A DNA stretch of 27,910 nucleotides from an uncultured Clostridia bacterium (GTDB taxonomy: Bacteria; Bacillota; Clostridia; UBA1381). Shown here piece by piece: positions 15,503-23,439 of the stretch (position 1 is its first letter; every line of letters begins with the position of its first letter). The stretch covers positions 1-27,910 of the forward strand of contig CAUGRT010000033.1 in NCBI GenBank assembly GCA_959602045.1. The letters run 5' to 3'. The translations under genes and the position numbers were made by a program. The notes beneath the pieces are model-generated. The model was not told the origin of the DNA. It was given only the letters and a program-made list of their open reading frames with translations, and searched no databases.

Positions 15503-16669
15503 ATGAAACAAAACAGAATAAAAATCACGGCACAAATGTTGGTGCTCTTGGTGTTATTTTCAATGCTGTTTATACAAACGGCTGTAGCTGAAAAAGATGA
15601 TACAAAATCGTATATGGTTGAGAAAATATCCGTTGAAAACGGATATTTTCTCAATGATTTTGAACCGGATGTATACTATTATGATGTAATTATGTCTTCG
15701 TTTACCTATAATCTTTCGATTTCGGTTGAGCTTACCGATTCGCGGTTTGAGTATGAAATCGGCGGAGATGATGAAATAACGGCTTCCTCCGATTCCGAAA
15801 ACATTGTTACCGTATCGGTTTACGACACGCTGGGTGCATATGAAACCGTTGAATATCACTTGAATATTTATGTCGGAAACGACGCAATAAATTCAATTCC
15901 GTGGACGGGACTTTCTTACCTTGATGTGGAAAACGGGATTTTTTCACCGCAATTCAGCCGTTACAGAATTACGTACTATGCGATTCTGGAAAATAACATT
16001 AAAAGCTTTGATGAGGCGGATGTGAATTACAGAACGATAAATCCGGATGCCACAGTTGAGATTAAATGCCGTGATGAATTAAACAGTGACGGAACTCTCA
16101 AAGAAGGCAAAAGGACAGAATTTGAGTTTAAAGTGACAGAGTCAAACGGAAAAAGAAAAACATATTATCTGAATCTATACAGAAAGGCGCATATTACATC
16201 TTCAATAAGCGATACCGCTATACTTTCAAATATTAAGATAAACGGCGGTGAAGTGGATGTCGGTTTTACGCATCATAAGGCTTATTATGATGTAACCGTT
16301 CCGAAATCCGTAAAAAATCTCGATATTCAGGCATATCCTGCCGACAGAAGTGATATGGTGCAGGTGATTGGCGCCGAATCAATGAATGACAATCAGCCGG
16401 TATTTGTAAATATTCTGGTTACTTCGCCCAGTGAGGATACATACAGTATTTATACATTAAGACTCGCTTATGATAACTTTTTCACTCCAAAGTTTTCGGC
16501 TTTTCAAATGATCATCTGTATTCTGCTGTTCGGCTCTGTATTGTTTGTAATCGGATTCTTTGCAGCGTATATTCTATATAAAAGAAAAATGCATTTTAAG
16601 ACCGATATGCTATTTGAGAACGCCGAGGTGATAGAGGATGTTGAAAATGAAAGTATGCCGGGGGTATAA
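15503..16669 (+). CDS. Membrane-anchored extracellular protein with cadherin-like beta-sandwich repeats
   Basis: 388 residues from the ATG at 15503. That start is preferred because it opens with a basic n-region (MKQNRIKIT) and a hydrophobic signal sequence ending near TAVAEK, behind a GGGGGT site; an upstream ATG at 15479 would add 8 residues and overlap the previous stop. Three extracellular modules follow with the cadherin-like (PF12733-type) pattern: L..I...NG...F...Y.Y.V at about 40-130, 135-230 and 235-330 (KISVENGYFLNDFEPDVYYYDV, LSYLDVENGIFSPQFSRYRI, LSNIKINGGEVDVGFTHHKA are the module starts, with their parts within 20 residues here shortened). Residues ~334-358 are a single membrane helix (CILLFGSVLFVIGFFAAYIL), then a short acidic cytoplasmic tail. 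It overlaps the GT-C-like gene by 32 bp, suggesting tight coupling, and may be a partner or acceptor for it. Confidence 0.8.
   Translation: MKQNRIKITAQMLVLLVLFSMLFIQTAVAEKDDTKSYMVEKISVENGYFLNDFEPDVYYYDVIMSSFTYNLSISVELTDSRFEYEIGGDDEITASSDSENIVTVSVYDTLGAYETVEYHLNIYVGNDAINSIPWTGLSYLDVENGIFSPQFSRYRITYYAILENNIKSFDEADVNYRTINPDATVEIKCRDELNSDGTLKEGKRTEFEFKVTESNGKRKTYYLNLYRKAHITSSISDTAILSNIKINGGEVDVGFTHHKAYYDVTVPKSVKNLDIQAYPADRSDMVQVIGAESMNDNQPVFVNILVTSPSEDTYSIYTLRLAYDNFFTPKFSAFQMIICILLFGSVLFVIGFFAAYILYKRKMHFKTDMLFENAEVIEDVENESMPGV
15618..15654 (+). repeat. Perfect 17-bp inverted repeat inside a coding region
   Basis: TTGAGAAAATATCCGTT, loop gaa, then its exact complement AACGGATATTTTCTCAA. It lies 115 bases after the start codon at 15503 and encodes part of the first cadherin-like module. 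A stem this long with a 3-base loop would be very stable in mRNA or as a cruciform. It lacks a T-tract, so it is not a standard terminator. Confidence 0.9.
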
Positions 16670-18440
16670 AACCATATTTAGCAAGAGCTTATTCTCATAC
16701 AAAAAGCTTATTTTTTGTATGTCTATTTTTTTCAATATACTATTCTTTTTGGCGGCAATTGCACATAATCCGCCGAATTGGTATACAAATGACGATTTTC
16801 GTATGATGACAATCGTATCCGGGGCATATTCGGGAACACCGAGTCCCGATATTGTTTTTATGCGTTATCCTATCGGATTTTTGCTTTCGGGACTATATCG
16901 CATTACAACAAATATTCCGTGGTACGGATTATTCACTATGCTTTGTATGTTTGCTCCGAGTTGTGTTTTTTGCTATTACATCATAAAAAAGGCGTATGAA
17001 AAAAACAGAGTTTTTTTAGGTGTTTTTTTGTATTTACTGCTTTTTATACTTTTTATACAAAAATATATCTGCCTTCCGCAGTTTACCTTAACTTCTGCGT
17101 TTTTGGGCGTCGGCGCTTTTGCGCTGCTTCACGAAATGCCGGATACACACAACGCAAAGCATGTTATCCTTGCCGCATTGTTTGCCGCGCTGTCGTTTTC
17201 GATTCGCTCAAAAGCTTTTTATTTAATATTGCCGGCGTTGATATGGGTTATTGCCGTTCGCATATTCAAGGATAAGCAAGGCAAAAGAAAGTATATCCTA
17301 TGGGGCATTTTCACGTTTGCCATGTGCCTTGCGGTTTTACTGGTTGATCGGACGGCATGGAGCCGACCGAACTATGCAGAATTTAAAAGGTTCAAAGAAG
17401 TACGTGCCGAAATTTATGACTACGGCTCCATTCCGGGATATTATGAAAATATGCCTTTTTATAAGGAAAACAAAATCAGCGAAGTAACCTATCGTGCAAT
17501 CTCCGGCAGATTCTTGGATGTGGATGAAACTGTAAACACAGAAACCCTAACCACAATTTCCTCATATATGAAAGACATCCGTGCAGCACAAAAAAGCTTT
17601 TTTAAAAGAGCATCTATGGCGCTGAAAAACGGGCTTTCAAAATGGTATTATTCAAGCGACCAGACGATAAAATATTATGCAATTTTTGTAACTGTTTTGT
17701 TCTTTGTGTGTATAGCGCTATCCGTTAAAAAACGAAAAACAGAAATCATATATCCGATTATTGCAGCGGGAATGATACTTGAAATTACATTCCTTGAATT
17801 TAACGGCAGAATCATGGCGCGTTTGATTGATTTGATGATGCTTACGATGTTGGTCAGCGGCTGTTTTGCCGTTATCGACCTTGCTGATAAAAGAACGGTT
17901 TCGCTTACGGAATATATCGACCATTTAAAGAAAGATAGAGTAAAAACGCTTTGCTTATGCGGCTTGCTTTGTGCGGCGGTTTTGTTTACGACCGTTGGTA
18001 TTTTAAATATGCAGGATGACATTGACAGCAAATCGCTTGCGCTCCGCCAAACCACAAATTCAAAGCTTGAGGCATTGATGCAGTATACGGAAAAATATCC
18101 CGATGCCTTTTTCTTCTACGATACCAATGATTTTATTTCATCAACGGGGTATGTTTTTAAAACCTATGAAAAGAATAAGGTGCTGAATAATGAATCCATG
18201 GGTTCATGGAATTCTCATTCACCGCTGTATTACGAAAGAAATCGCAAATTCGGTTTTGAAACGGCAATAGAAGGGTTGACAAGTACTGATGTTGAAGTTT
18301 ATTTTATTACAACCACTCCCCCGAAAATGGGAATAGCAAAAACGCTGAAAGACGTCTATAACAAAACGCTGACAGAGGTTGACAAAATACAAACAGCAAA
18401 GGATATACTGTATGTATATATGGTGACAGATGATGAATAA
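16638..18440 (+). CDS. Polytopic membrane protein, probable GT-C-fold lipid-linked-sugar glycosyltransferase
   Basis: 600 residues with about ten membrane helices. The first (~22-42) is followed by an extracellular loop bearing NPPNWYTNDDF (Asp52/Asp53), the position of the catalytic acidic motif in GT-C enzymes such as ArnT, PMT and the Gtr serotype transferases. Further helices lie at ~75-90, 95-115, 120-145, 165-200 and 220-245, then after a loop of ~100 residues at ~345-365, 370-415 and 435-455; the last ~140 residues are extracellular. No clear Pfam signature is recalled, so the GT-C call rests on topology, the acidic loop and neighbours: a GtrB/ArnC-type transferase and ArnE/ArnF-like flippase halves. 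It would move the lipid-linked sugar to an external acceptor. ATG 16638 has GAGGTG 8 bases upstream and overlaps the previous gene. It overlaps the next gene by 11 bp. Confidence 0.65.
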   Translation: MLKMKVCRGYKTIFSKSLFSYKKLIFCMSIFFNILFFLAAIAHNPPNWYTNDDFRMMTIVSGAYSGTPSPDIVFMRYPIGFLLSGLYRITTNIPWYGLFTMLCMFAPSCVFCYYIIKKAYEKNRVFLGVFLYLLLFILFIQKYICLPQFTLTSAFLGVGAFALLHEMPDTHNAKHVILAALFAALSFSIRSKAFYLILPALIWVIAVRIFKDKQGKRKYILWGIFTFAMCLAVLLVDRTAWSRPNYAEFKRFKEVRAEIYDYGSIPGYYENMPFYKENKISEVTYRAISGRFLDVDETVNTETLTTISSYMKDIRAAQKSFFKRASMALKNGLSKWYYSSDQTIKYYAIFVTVLFFVCIALSVKKRKTEIIYPIIAAGMILEITFLEFNGRIMARLIDLMMLTMLVSGCFAVIDLADKRTVSLTEYIDHLKKDRVKTLCLCGLLCAAVLFTTVGILNMQDDIDSKSLALRQTTNSKLEALMQYTEKYPDAFFFYDTNDFISSTGYVFKTYEKNKVLNNESMGSWNSHSPLYYERNRKFGFETAIEGLTSTDVEVYFITTTPPKMGIAKTLKDVYNKTLTEVDKIQTAKDILYVYMVTDDE

Positions 18441-19395
18441 CTATAAAATTTCCGTTGTAATCCCCTGCTACTATGCGGAAAAATCAATCGCGGACGTTGT
18501 AGAGAAAACGGTACAGGAGCTTGATCAATACTGTGATTATGAGTTTATTTTAATAAACGACGGTTCAAATGACGGGACTTATTCCGAAATCAAACGGCTT
18601 GCCGAACGCTTTGACTTTGTAATCGGAGTGGATCTCTCCAAGAACTGCGGTCAGCATAATGCAATCTTAGCCGGAATGAAATATGCAAGCGGTGATTATA
18701 TTCTCGGTATGGATGATGATTTTCAAACACATCCCTCGCAGATTAAAAAGCTTATGGATAAACTGAATGAGGGTTATGATATTGTTTACGGAAGATTCCC
18801 GAAACGTCATCACGGTTGTTTCAGAAATTTGATGAGCCGTTTAAGCCATATTTCCGTATGCTATCTTTTGGATAAACCCAAAGACTTAAAAGCGTGCCCC
18901 ATGTATCTCATCCGCCGCTTTGTGCGTGACGAAATCATAAAAAGCCAAAGCAGTTTTACCAATTTGCAGGGCTTGTTTCTCCGCACATCGTCAAGGATTG
19001 CAAATGTGGATATAGAACATTTTGACAGGTGTTTTGGAAAAAGCGGATATAACTTGAAAAAGCTGATCCGCCTATGGGCGTCACTGCTGAATTACTCATT
19101 AAAACCGATTCGGCTGATATTCAAGTCGGGTGTGGCGATTTTTGTGATCGGACTGATCGGTTTAATCCTTGCCTGTATTCTCGGCAGCGGTTTTGAGCAT
19201 AGGATTTATGCCGAAATAGGCGCATTTTCCGGCTTAATCTTATCGGCTGTCGGAATTGTAGGCGAATACGTTATCCGAATGTTTATGGCGGTAACAAAAG
19301 AACCGCAGTACATAATAAGGCAAGATACGCTGCGAGGAGGTTTTGTAGATGAAAAAGAAATTATTGATATTGGGTGCAGGCAACGCACAGATTGA
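18430..19395 (+). CDS. Polyprenyl-phosphate glycosyltransferase, GT2 family (GtrB/ArnC/DPM1-like)
   Basis: 321 residues. The GT-A domain (1-~225) opens ISVVIPCYYAEKSI, with INDGSNDGT for nucleotide binding, the metal-binding triplet Asp95-97 (GMDDDFQTHP) and YGRFPKRHHG in place of the usual family loop. Two C-terminal membrane helices follow (GVAIFVIGLIGLILACILG and GLILSAVGIVGEYVIRMF), the topology of GtrB and ArnC. It should transfer a nucleotide-activated sugar to undecaprenyl phosphate at the cytoplasmic face. In this operon the donor is most likely dTDP-Fuc4N or its acylated form. The start is ATG 18430 or the adjacent ATG 18433. Its end overlaps the ATP-grasp/SDR gene by 47 bp, which is unusual but supported by the GGAGG before 19349. 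Confidence 0.88.
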   Translation: MMNNYKISVVIPCYYAEKSIADVVEKTVQELDQYCDYEFILINDGSNDGTYSEIKRLAERFDFVIGVDLSKNCGQHNAILAGMKYASGDYILGMDDDFQTHPSQIKKLMDKLNEGYDIVYGRFPKRHHGCFRNLMSRLSHISVCYLLDKPKDLKACPMYLIRRFVRDEIIKSQSSFTNLQGLFLRTSSRIANVDIEHFDRCFGKSGYNLKKLIRLWASLLNYSLKPIRLIFKSGVAIFVIGLIGLILACILGSGFEHRIYAEIGAFSGLILSAVGIVGEYVIRMFMAVTKEPQYIIRQDTLRGGFVDEKEIIDIGCRQRTD

Positions 19396-21301
19396 TTTAA
19401 TAGAATATGCAAAAAGTATCGGACTTGAAACTCATGCTTGCAGCTATACAAATACCGATAAAGGTATTCCGCTTGCGGATGTTTTTGTGCAGATCAACAT
19501 AGTGGACACTGAAAAAATTGAAAACTATGTAAAAGAAAACAAAATAGATTATATCTATTCTGTCGGCAGCGATATTGCAGTTCCCACATTTTGCAAGGTT
19601 GCGGAAAACTTAAATATGTTTCATTTTGTATCCGGCAAAACCGCCGAAATTTGCTGCAACAAGCATCTTATGCGCGAAACGCTTGGTTCGGATAACCGAT
19701 TTAATGTCCCCTTTGCGGTTTGTGAAACGCTTGACGAAGCAAAAAATGCGGATTTTTATCCGCTTATGATAAAGCCGGTGGATTCGCAGGGGCAAAGAGG
19801 GATTTTTAGGGCAGAAAACTTTGAGGAATTGTCGCTATATTTTGACATTGCAATGCGTTATTCAAGAAGCGGAAAAGTAATTCTGGAAAAACATATCTCC
19901 GGCAGCGAGGTTTCGGTCAATGCCTATGTCAAGGACGGCGAAATCATTTTTTCTATGCTGTCCGACCGCGAATCGTTCTCCCATCTGCCCGGCGGTATTA
20001 TTAAGGCGCACCATCTCCCCTCGGTGTTTGAGGGAACGCAGACCTATGAAGAAATTAATGAGCTTGTGCGTGAAACGGTAAAGAAACTTGAAATAGAAAA
20101 CGGTCCTGTTTATTTTCAGATTAAGGTATCGGAAGAACATCCGTATCTGATAGAGGTTACGCCGCGCTTGGACGGTTGTCACATGTGGCGGTTGATCAAG
20201 GAATACTGCGGCGCAGATCTTTTGGAAATGACGGTGCAGCATTTGTTGGGCGAAAATATAAAAGCTCCGCAATACGAGGTGAGCCGTGTGCCGATTCATA
20301 CGGAATTTTTCTGCGAGCCGCCGAATGTTGTCTTTGATGCCGGAAAATATGAAAACTATCCTGCCGATTATAAAAAAATGTATTATGCTTCGGGAGATTA
20401 TGTCAAACAAATCAACGGGCATATGGAAAAATGCGGTTATCGGATTTTTAAATCGCCCCAAAGAATCGGTTTGGTCGGCGGCAGCGGTTTTATAGGACAA
20501 TGCTTTCAGAGCCTATATGCTAATCAAGCGGAGCTTATCAATGTTTCAAGAAAAAACGGTGCGGTTTATGAATATTCCGTCGAACAGTTAGAAAAAGCGT
20601 TATCCGGCTGTGACAGCGTTGTTGTTTTTGCGGCAAAGAAAGTCAAGCAAACTGAAAAGCAGACGCTTATGCTATATGAGGATAATTTGAAAACGCTTGA
20701 AAACACGTTGATTGCCTGTATGAATTTAGGGATAAAAAACATTGTATATCTTTCATCGAGGTGCGTGTATTCCAATGTGCAAAAATCCCCCGTCAGCGAA
20801 AACGGCGAGATTGCCCCGATCAATTATTACGGCATTTCAAAATATGTGGGTGAATTGCTTTGTGATTATTACAATCGCACTTTCGGGACAAACATCAAAA
20901 TTTTAAGGCTTTCTCAGGTCATAGGGAATGACAATAACGGATATTTGGTAAGCAAATATATGGAAAATGCAGCAGCCGGGAAACCGCTTCCGGTATACGG
21001 GGCTTCGGTCGGCAGACGTGATTATATTTATGTAAAAGACGCCTGCCGCGCAATATGGCTTGCGCTTCAAAAATACGCTTTATGCGGTGTCTATAATATA
21101 GGCTCGGGAATCGGAACGACAAATGCGGAGCTTGCAAATGCAGTCATTAACGGATTTCATTCCCCATCAAAAATCGAGGTGTACCGTGATAAAAAAGAAG
21201 ATTCCTCCGTTTGTTATTTTGATACGGTCAAAGCCAAAAATGAGCTTGGCTTTTCTTGTCAATACAGCTTGACGGAAGCCTTCAGGGAATTACAAAAATG
21301 A
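19349..21301 (+). CDS. Fusion protein: ATP-grasp ligase + NAD-dependent epimerase/dehydratase (SDR)
   Basis: A 650-residue cytosolic two-domain protein. Residues 1-~310 form an ATP-grasp enzyme: a pre-ATP-grasp fold (LLILGAGNAQIDLIEYAKS), nucleotide-binding PLMIKPVDSQGQRGI and VILEKHISGSEVSV, and a metal site YLIEVTPRLDGCHMW, where Thr stands at the position often held by Asn. After a ~60-residue linker, an extended SDR starts near 372 with GLVGGSGFIG, followed by SSRCVYS, the YGISKYVGE Tyr-X3-Lys pair, LRLSQVIGN and RDYIYVKDACRAI. The frame is continuous and GGAGG precedes ATG 19349. Likely roles: the SDR modifies a nucleotide sugar, and the ATP-grasp domain forms an amide, for example joining an amino acid or acid to an amino sugar. 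Both are inferred from fold and from WecE next door. The substrate is unknown. Confidence 0.82.
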   Translation: MKKKLLILGAGNAQIDLIEYAKSIGLETHACSYTNTDKGIPLADVFVQINIVDTEKIENYVKENKIDYIYSVGSDIAVPTFCKVAENLNMFHFVSGKTAEICCNKHLMRETLGSDNRFNVPFAVCETLDEAKNADFYPLMIKPVDSQGQRGIFRAENFEELSLYFDIAMRYSRSGKVILEKHISGSEVSVNAYVKDGEIIFSMLSDRESFSHLPGGIIKAHHLPSVFEGTQTYEEINELVRETVKKLEIENGPVYFQIKVSEEHPYLIEVTPRLDGCHMWRLIKEYCGADLLEMTVQHLLGENIKAPQYEVSRVPIHTEFFCEPPNVVFDAGKYENYPADYKKMYYASGDYVKQINGHMEKCGYRIFKSPQRIGLVGGSGFIGQCFQSLYANQAELINVSRKNGAVYEYSVEQLEKALSGCDSVVVFAAKKVKQTEKQTLMLYEDNLKTLENTLIACMNLGIKNIVYLSSRCVYSNVQKSPVSENGEIAPINYYGISKYVGELLCDYYNRTFGTNIKILRLSQVIGNDNNGYLVSKYMENAAAGKPLPVYGASVGRRDYIYVKDACRAIWLALQKYALCGVYNIGSGIGTTNAELANAVINGFHSPSKIEVYRDKKEDSSVCYFDTVKAKNELGFSCQYSLTEAFRELQK

Positions 21302-21311
21302 GGTGCTGATT

Positions 21312-22448
21312 ATGAGAATACCATTTAACATACCGCCGGTTGTCGGTACAGAAAAAGCTTTCATTGACGACGCAATCAATAGACGCAAATTATGCGGAGA
21401 TAATTTCTATACCAAAGAATGTAGCAAGCTGATTGAAGCAAAATATCATACAAAAAAAGCACTTTTAACGCCGTCCTGCACGCACGCTTTGGAAATGGCA
21501 GCCCTTCTCTGTGACATAAAACCGGGGGACGAGGTGATAATGCCGTCATTTACCTTTGTGTCAACCGCAAACGCTTTTGCATTACGGGGAGCGAAAATTG
21601 TATTTGTTGATATTCGTCCGGATACGCAGAATATGGATGAAAGACTGATTGAAGCGGCAATTACGGATAAAACCCGCGCGATCGTTCCCGTTCACTACGC
21701 CGGAGTCGGGTGTGAAATGGATTCTATATCGGCTATTGCAAAAGCGTACTCATTAAAAGTGGTTGAGGACGCGGCGCAAGGCGTCAATGCTTATTATAAA
21801 GGAAAGGCTCTCGGCACAATCGGAAATTTCGGAGCCTATAGCTTTCACGAAACAAAAAATTATACGATGGGTGAAGGCGGAGCTTTGCTTGTAGACTCCG
21901 GGGACGATGTGATTAAAGCTGAGATTATCAGAGAAAAAGGGACAAACCGCGCAGAATTTTTGCTGGGCATGACTGATAAATACACTTGGGTGAATTGTGG
22001 TTCTTCCTATTTGCCGAGTGAGCTTGGCGCGGCATTTTTGTATGCACAGCTAAACAAGGCGGAACAAGTAAACAATGTGCGTTTAGCAAGGTATCATCAG
22101 TATTATTCTGGGCTAAAGGAACTTGAGAAAAGAGGATGCATAAGCCTGCCCGTTGTCCCCGATGAGTGTACGCACAATGCGCATATGTTTTACATAAAAA
22201 CAAGAGATTTAAAACAGCGGTGCGATTTTATTGAATATATGAAAAAAAGAGATATATTATGCGTATTTCATTATGTCCCGCTCCATTCCTCCCCGTTTGG
22301 CAAAAAATGCTCTTGCTTTTGCGGCGAGGACAAATATACCACAAAAACTTCGGAAACGCTTGTAAGACTTCCGATGTATAAAGACCTGACAAAAGACGAT
22401 GTTGATTATGTTTTGGAAAACATATATTCATTTTTTAAGGGAGCATAG
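21312..22448 (+). CDS. wecE: dTDP-4-amino-4,6-dideoxygalactose transaminase (DegT/DnrJ/EryC1 family)
   Basis: PLP enzyme that aminates dTDP-4-keto-6-deoxyglucose to dTDP-4-amino-4,6-dideoxygalactose (dTDP-Fuc4N), using glutamate as donor. The sequence is recognisably WecE/RffA throughout: IPFNIPPVVGTE, KLCGDNFYTKEC, KKALLTPSCTHALEMAA, GDEVIMPSFTFVSTANAFAL, VFVDIRPDTQNMDE, PVHYAGVGCEMD, VEDAAQGVNAYYKGKALGTI, and the Schiff-base Lys182 in SFHETKNYTMGEGGA; REKGTNRAEF and KYTWVNCGSSY follow. At 378 residues from ATG 21312 it matches the family length. That start has GAGGTG 7 bases upstream; the GTG at 21303 would place the ribosome site inside the gene. Its substrate is the product of rfbB in the same operon, giving a complete three-step dTDP-Fuc4N route. 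Confidence 0.9.
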   Translation: MRIPFNIPPVVGTEKAFIDDAINRRKLCGDNFYTKECSKLIEAKYHTKKALLTPSCTHALEMAALLCDIKPGDEVIMPSFTFVSTANAFALRGAKIVFVDIRPDTQNMDERLIEAAITDKTRAIVPVHYAGVGCEMDSISAIAKAYSLKVVEDAAQGVNAYYKGKALGTIGNFGAYSFHETKNYTMGEGGALLVDSGDDVIKAEIIREKGTNRAEFLLGMTDKYTWVNCGSSYLPSELGAAFLYAQLNKAEQVNNVRLARYHQYYSGLKELEKRGCISLPVVPDECTHNAHMFYIKTRDLKQRCDFIEYMKKRDILCVFHYVPLHSSPFGKKCSCFCGEDKYTTKTSETLVRLPMYKDLTKDDVDYVLENIYSFFKGA

Positions 22449-22450
22449 CG

Positions 22451-22798
22451 ATGAAAAAAACAAAACAATTACTTATTCTTCACATCAATATAATGCTGTT
22501 TTCATTTACGGGAATATTTTCAAAGCTGACCGCCAACAGTATCGGCAAAAATGGAGTATTCAATATTTACACTTTTATTTTTGACGGGCTTATCCTTATA
22601 AACTGCGGCATATACGCTGTATTCTGGCAACAAAACTTAAAGCGCTTTGATGTAAACATCGCATATGCGCATAGATCCGTTTACAACATATGGAGTCTTT
22701 TGTGGTCGGTGCTGATATTTTCCGAAAAAATCACAATCGGAAACATTTTGGGAACGATATTGATTATCACAGGGATTTGGGTGATGCAAAGTGAGTAA
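22451..22798 (+). CDS. Small 4-TM EamA/SMR-type protein, ArnE-like flippase half (first of a pair)
   Basis: 115 residues with four membrane helices: ~8-25, ~38-58, ~75-90 (weakly hydrophobic) and ~95-112. The last contains GNILGTILIITGIWVM, the end motif of EamA/SMR half transporters. Arn-type flippases are heterodimers of two such proteins (ArnE/ArnF) that move undecaprenyl-phosphate-linked amino sugar to the outer face. The pairing, size and position after the GtrB/ArnC-like and WecE-like genes fit that role. AAGGGAG lies just before ATG 22451, 2 bases after the transaminase stop. It overlaps the next gene by 8 bp. A drug or metabolite exporter cannot be excluded from the sequence. Confidence 0.75.
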   Translation: MKKTKQLLILHINIMLFSFTGIFSKLTANSIGKNGVFNIYTFIFDGLILINCGIYAVFWQQNLKRFDVNIAYAHRSVYNIWSLLWSVLIFSEKITIGNILGTILIITGIWVMQSE

Positions 22799-23135
22799 TT
22801 TTATATTTGATATTTTAATGATAACAAGCGCGTTTGTGACTGCTTTTTCTCAGATTATCCTCAAAAAGAGCGCAAACAGAAAGTATGGAAATATTTTTTT
22901 TGAATATTTTAATCCGTATGTTTTATTTTCATATACATGTTATATCGGCGTACTTGTATTGAATGTGTTTATATATACAAGGGTCGATTATCGTTTTGGT
23001 GTAGTGATAAACTCAATGTCAACCGTGTTTGTCATGCTGCTTTCGCATATCATTCTGAAAGAATCCATTACACGAAAACGCATTGTCGGAAATATACTTA
23101 TTGTCTGCGGTATTTTGGTGTTTATGTTTTTTTGA
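22791..23135 (+). CDS. Small 4-TM EamA/SMR-type protein, ArnF-like flippase half (second of a pair)
   Basis: 114 residues with four membrane helices (~3-22, ~42-62, ~68-88, ~97-113). ITSAFVTAFSQIILKKSA is the typical start of SMR/EamA halves. LLSHIILKESITRKRIVGN before the final helix is the family's glutamate-containing loop (an ILKE-type motif), which the partner also has as IFSEKITIGN. The start is GTG 22791, overlapping the partner by 8 bases, an arrangement that favours equal synthesis of two subunits. It is the last gene of the operon. No convincing terminator was found in the next 80 bases. The ArnF-like role is inferred from the company it keeps. Confidence 0.75.
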   Translation: MSNFIFDILMITSAFVTAFSQIILKKSANRKYGNIFFEYFNPYVLFSYTCYIGVLVLNVFIYTRVDYRFGVVINSMSTVFVMLLSHIILKESITRKRIVGNILIVCGILVFMFF

Positions 23136-23216
23136 AGCAGGACGGAGGGCGTTATTACAAAACAGACATGAATGGTGGCGTATACTCTCTCCCGATTTTA
23201 AGTTATGTTTATTATA

Positions 23217-23232
23217 CCTACCGAACGGTAGG
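23217..23232. promoter_or_regulatory. Near-perfect palindrome CCTACCGAACGGTAGG, TetR-operator-like
   Basis: Arms CCTACCG and CGGTAGG are exact complements around a central AA, within TTATACCTACCG...GTAGGGTGT. This matches the general look of TetR-family operators. No regulator or promoter belonging to it is evident here. Confidence 0.5.
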
Positions 23233-23410
23233 GTGTCAATGAAAAATTGAATATTTTAAAGACTTTATAAAAGATTGCAAAACACTGTTCGTGGTTTTAA
23301 TTAATGATTTATTATCTTTGCCGGTTTTGATATTTTTGGATTGCCGTTAATCAATCGTTTTTGAAAAAATTATTAGAATTTAATTCATTGGAATAAAAGT
23401 GAAAAAAACC

Positions 23411-23439
23411 TTGAATTTCGCTTGAAAAAATGATATAAT
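23411..23439 (+). promoter_or_regulatory. Promoter of recJ-rel
   Basis: TTGAAT (23411-23416) and TATAAT (23434-23439) with an exact 17-base spacer, 60 bases before the recJ start at 23499. Confidence 0.7.
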
